This document shows, piece after piece, positions 1 through 11,494 of a stretch of 64,000 nt of DNA. Every line of letters starts with the position of its first letter. Position 1 is the stretch's first letter. Origin of the DNA: Dictyophora rubrovolvata (lineage: Eukaryota; Basidiomycota; Agaricomycetes; Phallales; Phallaceae); assembly GCA_029959195.1 (NCBI GenBank), contig CP114121.1:992001-1056000 (forward strand), written 5' to 3'. The notes under the pieces were generated by a model. It was not told where the DNA came from. It did no database searches and worked only from the letters and a program-made list of their open reading frames with translations. The position numbers and the translations under genes were made by a program.

Positions 1-46
1 TGTCGCACCTGGTCTAAACTAACTACTTGCCTCGTGATCTCTGCAG

Positions 47-1127
47 AAACACAAATTCGATCCTGGGAAAACTATCGAATTTTCTACCTATACCTTGCGA
101 TGGCGTGTTCAGGAAAGAAAAAATCTTCAGTCTCACTCAGAGCGGGATAGCATCCAAAAGTGTATAAGAAGTTTGCCCATCAAAACTCGTGATATTTTTG
201 GACGACCTGCCGTCGTGATAAAACCATCCGTTATCCAAAATAACGTTTCGGAAGTTAAACAAGAGATAGTCTCTGTGTATGAAAAAATTCGTCAGCAAAT
301 GGCTTTTCGGCACAACTTTCAAGAATCTGGATGTGTTCAATTTGTCATGATAATTGACACCAAGAACGTCTCGCTCAGCAGTTCAGTAAGCCACTAACTT
401 ATTCAGTTTTTATAATATATCAATCTCGATAGATCCTTGGTGTCATATCTTGGTTTGTACGTGAAGTGGCACCGAGATTTCCGGGAATGTGTGCCGCTGC
501 TTTTGTGATAAATTATACTAAGTCATATGGGCTACATAATTTCGTTAAGTGAGTTCATTAACCTTGTTCAATAATTTCTGCGTATTTATTGGGGACATGT
601 AGACGATTACTCCCAGCTAATGCACGGGCAAGAATCTACTTTCCCGATGCATCCGAATTAAATTCATGCTTTTCTTGCCCACTGCATTTTGGTTAGCTCT
701 TTGCTGTGCCATGTTTATTTTGAGAACACGCGAAACTGATATACATTCTCTGTTTCAAGACACCTATGGAAATTCTGATGTCCCAGAAAATCTGACCAAC
801 ATGAACGCGGGGCAACCGCCTGTCGCTGAGGAAGAATGTTTGAAGATCATATCTGCATCTTCTAATAGCTCAATTACAAGCGGCAATCTGTCACAATACC
901 TTTCACCCATGTCTGTTTTCAATCCCTACTTTGGCTATCCTACCATCAGCATTCCGGGATCTTCTGCACCTCTCTTGAAGAATGGTCGTCGACGTAAAAG
1001 GGATCTGGCTCGTACCTTAATACAACTGTGGCTGGTCAAACTGAAGAGATTGACAGATAAGACGTGGCCTTGGATTCTGGTAACAATTGTACTTTGGGGT
1101 GTTGGTCTAATGGACAATTATAAATAA
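47..1127 (+). CDS. CRAL-TRIO (Sec14-type) lipid-binding protein, 5' partial
   Basis: Sec14-family proteins bind and exchange phospholipids or other small lipids. The exons I can follow are 47-385, 433-548, 603-691 and 760-1127; the frames join cleanly over three short introns. The first visible exon follows an acceptor (CTGCAG) at 41-46, so the N-terminus lies outside the window. Visible CRAL-TRIO features are a DIFGRPAVVIKPS strand, then ILGVISWFVREVAPRFPG and the end of the fold around RIYFPDASEL. The C-terminal part is a linker, a basic patch (GRRRKRD) and a hydrophobic segment (WPWILVTIVLWGVGL) near the end, so the protein is probably tail-anchored in a membrane. The next gene is on the same strand after about 750 bases. 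The family is secure from the order of conserved blocks; the lipid ligand cannot be predicted. Confidence 0.8.
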
Positions 1128-1882
1128 GTATATACGGCTTTATATTAATTATTGGGTCTTGTCGTCCTGAGGTATTGTTTGCCATCGACTATTCTGAATT
1201 CATGTCAGAATAATAGTTCAATACTTTTAGAGTGGGTCCGGTAAAATTTGAATAATTGTCAGGAATTTGAATTCGCAGTTTCTAAGCGACGTTTGGCACT
1301 AGAGTGGCAAACTACTATGGAGTAGAATCATCGCCACTTGTCAGGGATCATGCATCAAGGATGTCGAGCGATGTGAACTTTAATGTTTCATGTTATTGAC
1401 AAATTGCGAAACATCTCGATCGGGCGAGCTTCTTAAGCCAGTCAATACTTCTGTGCTGAGCTGCGGGCGACATTTTCAATTGATGCATAGAACTAGCGAG
1501 TTACCACTTAGTAATGTAGAAATAAATCCTCAGCGTTGGAACACTAATGGAACACTATACGGAATGCGATTGGTTAGCATGTACCGCTTGTTTGTCTCGG
1601 TCACTTTGTTATATGAAAACTGTTTCATGTCACCTAAAACTATTATCTTTGTCCTTGAAAAGATAATCGCTCATGGCGTTGGATATCGATTGTTACTCGG
1701 CGATATGCGATCTAGAGCCCGTGGACAGCGAAGTCAATGAATTACGTAGGAATCATTAGGTAATCACACAGAACAGACTCCGCCTTACGGGTCCTTTTCG
1801 ATCCCAACGCGAACGCGTTCGACCACCTTTGCACAGTCACGCGACAATTTGATAAATTTGGTCTCTCTTAAGGTCCAAAGGA
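1128..1882. other. Intergenic, no gene seen
   Basis: This stretch separates the lipid-transfer gene from the Fun30 gene. It has a plus-strand open frame at 1390-1740, but its protein resembles nothing I know, has no splice context and has an odd composition, so I leave it out. The last part should contain the promoter and 5' leader of the Fun30 gene; I see no clear TATA box. Confidence 0.5.
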
Positions 1883-4800
1883 ATGTCTTCAAAGTCGAGT
1901 GTTGAGCAGCAAAATCGGGTGATTATAGTCTGGTTTCGTTGATAATGATTTGTGTTAGAGCTCCTGACCAATTGTGCCTATTTCTCAAATAGAATTCAGC
2001 GCTGGCAGCTCTCCGTTTCAAAAAGAATGTTCGAAAGCTAGCTTCAAATAATGTTATACACAATGGAGCTCTACCCGCCTCTTCCACTACTACTCCTGCC
2101 TATCAAGTTCCAACCCAATCAAGGGATGCCACTGCTGCACGTGCTTCGTATATGAGCAATAGTATATCCAAACCGTTGCTTGGAAATGTTCTCGTTCCGG
2201 ATTCGAGTCCTATAAACTCCAAACCGTCGTCTACATCTTTAGCAGACGTCATTTATAAACCCCATCAATCCAAGTTCTTCAGTAATACGGAGATGGCTCG
2301 GTCAGCTCAGCTGCCTTCATTACCTACGATACGACGTGAGCCCGACCCGCTATCCGCGCCCACAGGATTTACAACTTCCCAGACATTGTTATCGGTCTCA
2401 CAATCAGCCGACGGTGTATCCACGAAAAACTCACGAACATTAGAGGATGACAATGATCACGGTCCCCCACGCAAACGAATCAATCGGGGGGAATTATCTT
2501 CAAGTCCTATTGTCATAGAAAGTTCTCCCGATTCCAAGATATCAATATCTTCAACACCTCCTTCAGTTGCTAACAAACAGTCCTCGGACTCGGAGTTACC
2601 AGATCCTCTCGACTTGTTTAAATCCCAAACACCTCCCAAGCCTAGAGTTGTTCGTGGTCCTCGTCTGGCGGATCAGTCAACATCAGTAGAGCTCACCAAA
2701 CTTATCCTTATAAACCCCAAGCACGATCCTGCACGCGTAACTGCAGCTTTCACAGTCTGCGACGGTGATGTCAAAGCTGCTACATTGTTAATGGAAGACG
2801 AATCATGGACCCATGAAGTTCCGCAGACTCCCGCCAGCTCTCAAAGCATTTTCGCATCGCAAACACCTGACAGTGCCAATAGACGAGCCGCGGAGAAGGT
2901 AAAAAGGAAGCAGTCTATGATATATGCGAAAAGGAATGAGTTGGCAGCCGCTCATGAAACCATTGTTCCCTCCAAGCATGAGGCCGTTACATCCACCGAT
3001 AGTCCGATTATCTCAAAGCCTTTCAAGAGAAAGGCTGTAAAGAATGTTGTAGCCTCCAGCGCGTCTGAAAACGAATATTCCGATAACCATGACGAGGATT
3101 TTGGTTCACAATTGCAGAGTCAAGCATACTTTGACCAAGCTTTAAAGTGGTTGAACGAGTGCGAACCCTCTGCTATAGTTGAACTAGCAGGTAGGCATCT
3201 TATAGTTTTTCAAAAGGAGTGCTGTATAACTTTTTTCTCCAGGTGTTACGCAGCAACAGGCGAAGACCTTAGTCTCACTACGGCCCTTTGAAGATGTCGA
3301 CGATTTCAATACCAAACTTTCTAGGAAGAATAAGACGGGTTTAAGCAGAAACATCCTTGGGTATTGTAAAGAGTTGTTTCAAAGCTATAATACCGTCGAT
3401 GATCTCTTAGAGAAGTGCGAAAAGATCGGCGTAGAACTTCGGAAGGCTATAGACAAGTGGAATATTGGAAATGCAGGGGCTTCTTCTTCGAAACTTGCTA
3501 TAGATGAGGATGATGGTAGTCTTGCCCTTTTAGAATCGTTACCTGAAGATTATGAAAGCAACGGAGATTTCATTGCTAAACAGCCTTCGCTGTTATCTAA
3601 GGTTGTTCAATTGAAAGAATATCAACTTCTTGGTGTCAATTGGATGTATCTGCTATACCAGCGAAATTTAAGCTGTATCCTTGCGGATGAAATGGGTAGA
3701 AATTGTCCTCGACTTATATCTAGAGCTTGTGGTCTAACTCGGTTATTTAGGTTTAGGAAAGACCGTTCAAGTTATTGCGTTTCTTGCACTCTTAAAGGAA
3801 CGTGAGGGCCACGGGAGACACTTGATCATTGTTCCGTGTGTTTTTTTCGCTTTCGCGGTTAAGGCTGCGCATATACTTATCGCTTGTAGATCTTCCACAC
3901 TGGAAAATTGGTTGCGGGAGTTTGACCGTTTTGCTCCCTCCATCAATGTTCAGGCCTATTATGGTTCGCAAAAGGAACGTGAAGGTCTCCGATTCGAATT
4001 GAGAAACAAGGCTTGGGATGTTCTTGTGACTACATATAATCTTGCCCAGGGTGATGAGCGCGATCGGAAGTTTTTCCGGAAGTTCGAATGGATTGTAAGA
4101 TTGCTTTTAGTGTCATCTTTAGGAACAAATCTTATTCCTTCAACAATAGTGCTGTATATTTGATGAGGGTCATGTTCTGAAAAACTTCGAATCCCAGCGT
4201 TATGGACAATTAATGAAAATCGAATCGAAGTGGCGTTTATTGCTCACCGGAACGCCTTTGCAGAATAATCTACAAGAGCTTGTGGTACGTCGCTTTCCCG
4301 ATTCCCAAATTATCCAAAATCCCCCCCTTAACACAAATATTGCAGTCATTAATGAACTTTATTTTACCGGACTATTTTAGTGGGGTCGTTGATACTTTAA
4401 GGACAATTTTCAAAGTGAAAGCGGATAGACAGATTAGTCTCCTGGCGAGAGATAGGGTTACCCGAGCTAAGAAGATGATGGCCCCGTTCGTTTTACGACG
4501 GCGGAAGGACATGGTACGCCCTCGTTATGACTCAAAGACAGGAATTTCTTTAACGACATAACTACCCAGGTCTTAAAAGATCTGCCTAAGAAGTCGGAAC
4601 GCATCGAATGGTGCGAGCTAACACCGTTACAAAAGTCTATTTATCGTGATACCATGCAGCGATCTCGGAAGGCTATTCTCGAACTCGCTCCTACTGAGTT
4701 GGAAGACAACGCAGAGAATACTAAAGGAAAGAAACGGCCTCGTGAGACGAAGAAAGCCAAGGATACTTCGAACAACGTTCTGATGGATCTTCGAAAAGCT

Positions 4801-5816
4801 GCTTGTCATCCTATGCTATTCCGGCGGCTCTTTGAAGATTCCACTCTCAAGGTCATGGCCAGACAATGCATGAAGGAACCGGAGTTTTGTGATAGCAACT
4901 ACCAGTACATCGTTGAGGACATGGAGGTAATGACAGACGCGGAGCTACAAACGTTTAGTTTGAAATATAAGGTATAGAATCAATCTTTTGAATGCTTAGT
5001 TTTATCAGCTAATGATAGTCTTTGTAGTCGACCCGAAAGTTTGCGAAAGATGTCAACTGCTTTGAGGATGCTGGAAAGGTTTCGAGATTGTTGTCGTTGT
5101 TAAAGGACTACCAAGATCAAGGAAGAAGGGTCCTTATATTTTCACAGGTACGAAGAATCTTCCTTCAGCACGTTTAGATGATTCATCACAGTGTGGTACC
5201 CCAGTTTACACAAGTCCTCGATATCTTACAAGTCGTGTTGAAGAATAGGAAAGTGAAATTTCTTGTTCTCACCGGCTCTACTGCCGTTGATGTACGACAA
5301 GCGTTAGTGGATGAATTCAATGAAGACGAGACTATACCTATTTTCCTCCTTTCCACCAAGGCGGGTGGTATGGGTATCAACTTGACGGCGGCCAGCGTTG
5401 TTGTCCTTTTCGATCAGGATTTTAACCCGCATAATGACCGTCAAGCCGCTGACAGGGCGTATAGGATCGGCCAGAAACGAGACGTGGATGTTATCAAGTT
5501 TATCACCAAATCAACCATCGAGGCAAGTGATTTACGCTGGTTATAGTATGTAAGACACTCCTCTAATATAATGTAGGAGGATATGTATCGTCTTGGGCAG
5601 ACAAAACTAGCATTGGACGAAGCTGTGGCTGGAGATGACTTGGGCGACGGGCAGAGTGATGAAAAAGCCGAAAAGAAGATGAGGACCTCCCTCTTGAGCG
5701 CTCTTCGAGAACAATTTGAACGAGAGGAGCTGCAGGAAGGTACAAGTCGTGGTGATTCATCTGTAGCTGAAGTAGACGAGGACGTTATTACGGTTGGAAT
5801 CAAGGACATGAATTGA
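1883..5816 (+). CDS. FUN30: Fun30/SMARCAD1-type SNF2 chromatin remodeller
   Basis: Fun30/SMARCAD1 remodels nucleosomes, promotes long-range DNA end resection and supports silent chromatin. I start at ATG 1883: [12 protein letters not shown] joins over an intron (1919-1992) to [16 protein letters not shown] Ser/Thr-rich N-terminal third contains a CUE-like ubiquitin-binding segment ([17 protein letters not shown], about 2690-2790). The ATPase follows: [27 protein letters not shown] (Walker A, rebuilt across the intron that starts just after GATGAAATGG near 3700), [10 protein letters not shown] (DEGH box at about 4160) and [11 protein letters not shown]. The helicase C lobe gives [25 protein letters not shown] and [17 protein letters not shown]. 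About eleven short introns, all GT-AG, keep the frame to the stop at 5814-5816. The CUE plus a DEGH-containing SNF2 core separates it from Ino80, Swr1 and Chd families. Tail-to-tail with TRAPPC1 (87 bp apart). Confidence 0.9.
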
Positions 5817-5902
5817 TTTAGATATTTCAATTGTTGTCTCTGTTTGGTTGTTGGAATGGATGCTGTGTTAAACCATGGTACATAAATATTGGATTTGATA
5901 TA

Positions 5903-6682
5903 CTAATTGAAACCCGACTGGTTCCTTAGCAGTTTATCTACCCCGTTTCGAAAATGCTCGTTGTCAATTCCATGTTCCCTCGAATCCATCTCAGACAGTG
6001 GATTACGAACCACGAACTCTAGGAACGGCCCAGTGTAAATTTGTCGCAGCACATATTGCATCGTTTCTGTCTGAGGATCTGTGAACAAGGCAAACTTATA
6101 TCCAGACACTGTTTCGAAGAGATGTAATTTATATGTTGACGTTCGACATGCCACGAAGTGGTCATCACTAAAACGAAAAAAAATGCTTTAAACACCCTTA
6201 TGCTGGTCAAGTCGGAAAAGAAGAGACGAACCCTCCTGACAATTTTTTTACCATCTGTCTTAAAGATGAGATGACGCCATAAACTAGTTTAGCTTCTTCA
6301 TCAAATGGTAAGACGTTTGACGCGCCAGGTGGATGTGGAGTTTCTGAAGTCTTTGGAGGAACAGGTAGAGGTGACGGCGGCGGAGGGGGTGTTACGGGAG
6401 ATGCAGCAATGAGAACGCCGGAAGAGACATTAAGAGAACTTCGGGGATGTAGAAATGTGATAGTTTGGCCGTTGGTATCGTGAGGACGAGGAGTAGTTGC
6501 GCGAGACACTGCGGGTAGAACGTTCCCTTCTGCGGCAGGTTTCAGTGGTTTTGTTCTATGCCAATCTTGGTAGAAAACACAATTACAATGTCTGGAAATC
6601 ATTCGAAGTTCAGCAGGGTCTGAATTTCATAAAAAGCACAGCTAAATTACCTATCGTATATGTACAGGCTGTAAATCGTCAT
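5903..6682 (-). CDS. BET5: TRAPP complex subunit TRAPPC1/Bet5 with a proline-rich insertion
   Basis: Bet5 is a longin-like subunit of the TRAPP core, the guanine-nucleotide exchange factor for Ypt1/Rab1 in ER-Golgi traffic. Exons are 6651-6682, 6232-6591 and 5903-6167; they sum to 218 codons plus stop. The start is the tiny first exon, MTIYSLYIYDR, spliced to HCNCVFYQDWHR, matching the family's N-terminal strands. Then come KLVYGVISSLRQMVKKLSGG, FVACRTSTYKLHLFETVSGY and LEFVVRNPL. Human TRAPPC1 is about 145 residues; the extra length is a Pro/Ser/Thr-rich insertion of about 75 residues (6290-6545) between the first hairpin and the KLVYG helix. It shares a 131-bp upstream region with TRM112 on the other strand. 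Confidence 0.93.
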
Positions 6683-6813
6683 GACACTGGTAGGCGTGAC
6701 TTTTGAGCTGTCACAGAATCGAGAGCTCTTTTTGCGAATACATTGTGCGTTGCAGAGTTCAAGTTTCTATTTGGTGTATGCGAGGTTTCTGACTTCAGTA
6801 CAACTGCACAGAT
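6683..6813. promoter_or_regulatory. Bidirectional promoter between BET5 and TRM112
   Basis: Only 131 bases separate the two divergent start codons, so both genes must draw on this stretch, or on each other's leaders, for initiation. I see no strong TATA box. The function follows only from the arrangement. Confidence 0.6.
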
Positions 6814-7381
6814 ATGCGGTTAATAACCCATCACGTGCTTGCGTGTCATGCAAAGGGATGCACGTCGAATAATTTCCCTCTCAAGTTCTCCGAAGTGGAA
6901 GTTAAGACTTCAGAGGCAGAATTCAGTCCGGAGTTTATAAAAGGGTTTTATCCAAAGATCGAGTGGAATGTTTTGGTCGACACTGCGAAAGAGGTCCGTT
7001 ACCACGTTCCTTTGTGCGCCGTCGTTTTGAATTATTTCTCATCGGCCGTTTATGTAGCTCGGTGAAACGTCGTTGCCCGAAGAGCAACCTAATGTGGACG
7101 ATTTGGACGAAGAAACTATGAAGAAACTACATCATGTATTGATGGAGGTGAGTTCAGTTTCATTGTTGGCAAACAGAAGAAGCTGTCATTATTAACTGCT
7201 GCAGATTTCCGTGACTACAGGCAAGATGACTTGTCCGAATTGCGGGCATGTCTATCCCATTATGAGTGGGATCCCCAACATGGTAAAGCCTTCTTTTTCT
7301 TTTATGCCAACCTGTGTAACTGTTTTTTTCGATTGCCTCTCTTTTCCTTGATAGCTTCTGGCAGAACATGAGATTGCATAG
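6814..7381 (+). CDS. TRM112: Trm112 methyltransferase activator
   Basis: Trm112 is the small zinc-binding obligate partner of several methyltransferases (Trm9, Trm11, Mtq2, Bud23), so it serves tRNA, rRNA and release-factor methylation. Exons are 6814-6993, 7058-7147, 7205-7282 and 7355-7381, giving 124 residues, close to the usual length. Visible hallmarks are [16 protein letters not shown] at the N-terminus, [50 protein letters not shown] and a terminal [12 protein letters not shown]. The two cysteines of CHAKGC and the CPNC pair are the zinc ligands. All introns are GT-AG and short. It reads divergently from BET5; the checkpoint-kinase gene follows after 390 bases. Confidence 0.97.
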
Positions 7382-7771
7382 CATCAGCGTAAAATCAAAT
7401 AAAGGGGATCGCTGATTCAGTGCCTTGGATCTTGAACAATCATCAACTCTATGTTCTTTTTTCTTTCTTTCTTCCTTTATTTTCAAGCGAACAAACGAAT
7501 TAAACTTATGTATTACTTTGAAACATTAATAAAAGAGTGATAAAGCATCCGAGTCCCTGCACTGCCTCCGTCGGCTATTTTTGTTCCACGACCCAGTTTG
7601 TCGTTCTGCTCCGCCGAGCTGTTTCTTAGATAAATTTGCCACATTCAAAATTGTGTTTGGACTACCTCAACGCACTTTTTTCTCTTTCTTCGTCGTCCCT
7701 TCTCACCTGCTGTCACTTTGAACGCGACATACGACGCGTTTAATAAACCTTTTTCCGCTTTCGCTACTGCA
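7382..7771. other. Intergenic; promoter region of the FHA kinase gene
   Basis: No gene is seen. A pyrimidine-rich stretch at about 7675-7720 (TTTTTTCTCTTTCTTCGTCG) precedes the kinase start, as is common upstream of fungal transcription starts. Confidence 0.5.
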
Positions 7772-10270
7772 ATGGCTACTTTTGGTTTACGCGGACAGGA
7801 ATCACATTCATTCTCAACCGTGGATCATTCCATTAATGGCGACGACCATCCCACTCCGCGTTAGTTCGTATATAGAAAGCCATGAAATGTTTTATTGATT
7901 TTAGTTTCGTTGCTATATAGTACTGTCAAGCGAATCGAGCTTCAACATTCCAGCGCCAGAAAACGATGAGGACGTCGAACCGACGCAAGCTCAGAGCCAG
8001 CAAAGACAAACGTCGTATAGTTTTGATGAAAACAACCACCTTGTGGCTGTATTGACGTCCCTGGGTCCTAATAATCGTGAATACGAGCTGAAGAAAGATC
8101 AGCCTGAACGTAAATGGATTATAGGTAGAGGCAAAGAGTGCGACATTATTATCGGGGACAATCAAATCAGTAAATTCAAATCGTTTGTGCTTTTGTTGAG
8201 ACTGGTTTTCTGAACGTTCGTAGGCAGCAAGCACTGCACTTTGACTTGGAACGGGAGGGTGGGTCAACAATCCGAGATAACTCTCGGAGATACCTCGACA
8301 AACGGAACGAAAGTTGACCAGTGTTTCCTGAAACACGGTACAACCATCCTACGCAGCGGTGCATCAATCACTTTAGCAAATACTCGCATGTCTTTTCCTA
8401 AACTACCTTGATGCCGTCTAATGCCCTCATTTAGGCCTAATTTACCGGGATATTGAAGGTTTTTCACCTCGCTGTGCCAAGACTATTTGGGCCAAATATG
8501 ATATTGGTGTGGAGTAAGCATCTCCCTTTGTTTAACAATGCACGTTTCGATGTTTAACGATGGACCCGCACGCGCAGACTAGGCAGAGGAGCGTTCGCGA
8601 AGGTCAATGTATGTGTTGAACGCGAAACTGGTAAAGAATATGCTGTCAAGATCATCGACAAAAAAAGATTTTGGACTGCGGGAAAGGCCATTAGACGTGA
8701 AGTTGCGATCCTCCACGAGCTGTCTCAATTCAGACATGTAAGAATGATGGCTTAATGAACGAATGAGACAAACACTCACACTTTTCTAGGAGCATATTGT
8801 TTCATTATATGAGTGTTTCGATGAGCAGGAATCTCTTTGTAAGTCTTTTTTTGTCAAGAAACTCCTGCTACTAAGCCTCTCTCATAGATCTCGTCTTTGA
8901 ACGACTCAACGGTGGTGATCTTTTGACTTATATCCTTAAACGTGGACCTATCCGTATGTCCTGTTCGCTGACTCCGTTTTCAAGTTTTCACTTTTTTTAT
9001 GGTTTTCAGCGGAAGATAGAGTTCGTTGGATGGCTGCGCAGATGTGTCAAGCTGTTGCTTATATCCATCAAAAAGACGTAGCACACCGAGACCTCAAACC
9101 TGAGAATGTCCTTTTAACTGATGACAGTGACTGGCCTAAGTGTAAAATTGCCGACTTTGGCTTGGCTAAAATCGTCGACGGTCAAACGCTTTTGACAACA
9201 ACATGTGGTACACCTGCATACCTGGCTCCCGAAGTTCCCTTACGACCCGACACCGCGCAGGCTTACGATTATAAAGTAGATAGCTGGAGTTTGGGAGTTA
9301 TTCTCTTTTCCATGTAGGCTAGGTTGCCCGTTCAATTAGCTAATGTTCCTAATTGTTCTTTTTTTTTTTTCAGGCTGACAAAATGCGCCCCTTTCGCGGC
9401 AATTTATGACCAGAACAAACCTGAGCATGAGCGACTTAAGTATTTCCGGGAACGGGTGGTTCAATGGGACATGTTGGATAATTGTCATCTGAGTGCACCC
9501 GGTGCGTATTTTGTTAATGGTTAAATAGATGATTATGACTATGATTTCTCCCGACAGGTGCAGACTTCATTCGATGCCTTCTTCAAGACGACCCCGTTAA
9601 AAGAAGTTCGGTTGAAAGCATGTTGGACCACGAATGGATTGCTAAATACGTCCCTTCGTACTCGAAGATTTTCCCGTCGCCTTTGGGTGAGATGTCACCA
9701 GCACCCTCCTCAACAGACCAAGATACCTTGGCATGTTCTCAAAGCTTTCAGCATCTCAACCTCTCAGATGGTTTGACTATGCCAATCCCTGGATTGACAG
9801 CGGCTGGTTCAGACAATCTTGAGCCAACGCCGCCACCCATTAACGTTGAGGTTCCAAGCTTTTCTTCTGACTCTTCAGTGACAGTCAAGATGCCGGGGGC
9901 ATTTCCCAAGGGGCGAAAACCCCCGGTAGCTTTGCTTCCCGCTATCGCTGAGGGTGATTCCGAAGCCCTTTTAGCAAATACAGAGTCAACGGTGACTTTG
10001 AAACGAAAGGATTATTATTTGGTGGCGGGCAGCTCTCCCCTTTCGTCGCTGTCTTCTTCTGACGACGAAGAGGAATCTGATCCTCCTGAGCGGCCAAAGA
10101 CGGTTACCCGTCGTCAACCATTAAACCCCAAGAAACGTATTGGCTCTCCCCCACCCGATACCATTCTCCCTAAAGCCAAACGCCCTACTTCAAAGGGTCG
10201 GTCTAAGACCACGACGAAGACGACGGCAATTCGGAAAAGCACCCGAACTCGTTCGACTAAAAAGTTGTAG
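7772..10270 (+). CDS. CHK2: FHA-domain checkpoint kinase, Chk2/Rad53/Cds1 type
   Basis: Chk2-family kinases are activated by ATM/ATR-type kinases after DNA damage; the FHA domain binds phosphothreonine. The start at 7772 (MATFGLRGQES) gives a short exon ending at an intron from 7860. An SQ/TQ-containing stretch (EPTQAQSQQRQTS) could be phosphorylated by ATM/ATR. The single FHA domain shows WIIGRGKECDI, SKHCTL and TSTNGTKVD. The kinase domain has ELGRGAFAKV, AVKIIDKK, HRDLKPENVLL (catalytic Asp), DFGLAK, CGTPAYLAPEV and DSWSLGVILFS, so it should be active. The tail of about 200 residues is Pro/Ser-rich and ends in a basic stretch (SKGRSKTTTKTTAIRKS), a likely nuclear signal. One intron (8386-8434) appears to use a GC donor. 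The single FHA resembles Chk2/Cds1 more than budding-yeast Rad53, which has two. Confidence 0.92.
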
Positions 10271-10424
10271 ATTTTACCATCTTGAATCAGTTTGCTTTTG
10301 GTTAGGCATTGTTCTTCTTCAGTTTTCGCTGTGCCGTTTTGTTTGCAAAAGAAAAAAAACCCTTCAATTCAAACTGCCTAAGGGGCGGTTCCAACAGCAA
10401 TATCGATTAGACCATTTAAAATAC

Positions 10425-11400
10425 CATTATTCCAATTATCTCCACTATCTTGTATATTATGGCATCCCATCAATCGAAATAAAATAATGTTTCTTATTTA
10501 CCGAGGCTTCAGTTTTGAACGGATGCTTTTTTTGATCACCTTACATAGACCGTATCTGCTTCTGCCACCCGTATCTTCTTCTCTTTCTCAAAACTATGCG
10601 GTGCAGATATTCCAAAGCCTCCATGAACTTTTTGAGACGTTCTACGGAAAACCCGACGCGGGATGTCTCCCCTCTTGATGACATAACTCTGTTGGTAGCC
10701 AACAAACCTCGAGACCCTGGGCCCAAAGAACGCCTGGCCTGTTACCAACATTCATTCTAGCTTCAACTTTTACTCCTATTCAATGCATATCCAGTGCAAG
10801 GGTAGTACAGAATGTCGGGGATATGAATTGACGGGCCCGGTAAGTTTTACAAGAGAAAGGCAACGTTTCAGTGCCACTGGCAGCGTCTTCGTCTTCAGAT
10901 CGACTTTGATGAATTTGTCCGAATAATATCCTGCACGTGGAGATAATGGTTCTATTTCATCATCTGAATCTGATACTGGAGTTCGAGGAGTGTCATCTTT
11001 ATAACTGTACTCGGTGGAAGTTCAGCAAGGGCCGTAATTGTGAGTGATAAGTGAATGGGATAAGGTAACTATGTATTATCTTTCAAAAATCACCGTATAC
11101 ATACAACGATTGACAGGAGAACGTCTAGGCCATGTGCACGCTGCCGCAAGGCTGTAACCTCCAGGGCCACTCAGTTGGCACTGATGCTGTAAATCCCAGT
11201 GAAAATCAGTTACTGCGCTCTAACCTATGTCAAGCTTGGTTGCGTGTTAATACGGAAACACGGGGCCTCTTCTGATAGGCTAATAGCCGCAGGTTTTAAT
11301 TTTTGACTATCGCTTCCGAAACTATCGAGCCAAGCCTGAATCAGGCGTGCTTTTCAAGTGAAAGTTTTCGCTTTTTTTACCCGGGCGGACCGTAAGTCTT
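10425..11400. repeat. Segmental tandem duplication, copy A (decayed)
   Basis: The block starts with TCCAATTATC near 10431 and matches the block starting at 11501, offset by about 1,070 bases. Shared landmarks in order are the TTGTATAT tract, a strongly conserved coding core with ATATTCCAAAGCCTCCATGA (10608 and 11708), and the AGGAGAACGTCTA / AGGAGAACATCTA segment (about 11115 and 12198). Similarity falls off away from the coding core. Confidence 0.75.
10546..10985 (-). pseudogene. Frameshifted copy of the unknown gene at 11656-12117
   Basis: On the minus strand the first part reads DDEIEPLSPRAGYYSDKFI, closely matching DDETEPLSPRAGHYSDKFI of the intact copy. The frame is then lost: the counterpart of the IPDILYITP strand is found in another frame (IPDILYYP) and ends in stop codons. 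The last part (SRVGFSVERLKKFMEALEYLH) is open again in a third arrangement. At least two frame breaks plus stops make this a pseudogene of the neighbouring duplicate. No product is expected. Confidence 0.75.
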
Positions 11401-11494
11401 TTGGGTTGAGCCAAATCTTCGCGCAAAGCTTTGAATGCCCTTCCCATAATACTAGTAGAGACGTGCGTCCGCGTCACCGTTTTCTCCTCCCGGC

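Noticed and set aside
1390-1740. Plus-strand 116-codon frame upstream of FUN30
   Set aside because: It has no recognisable domain and does not splice into the FUN30 frame.
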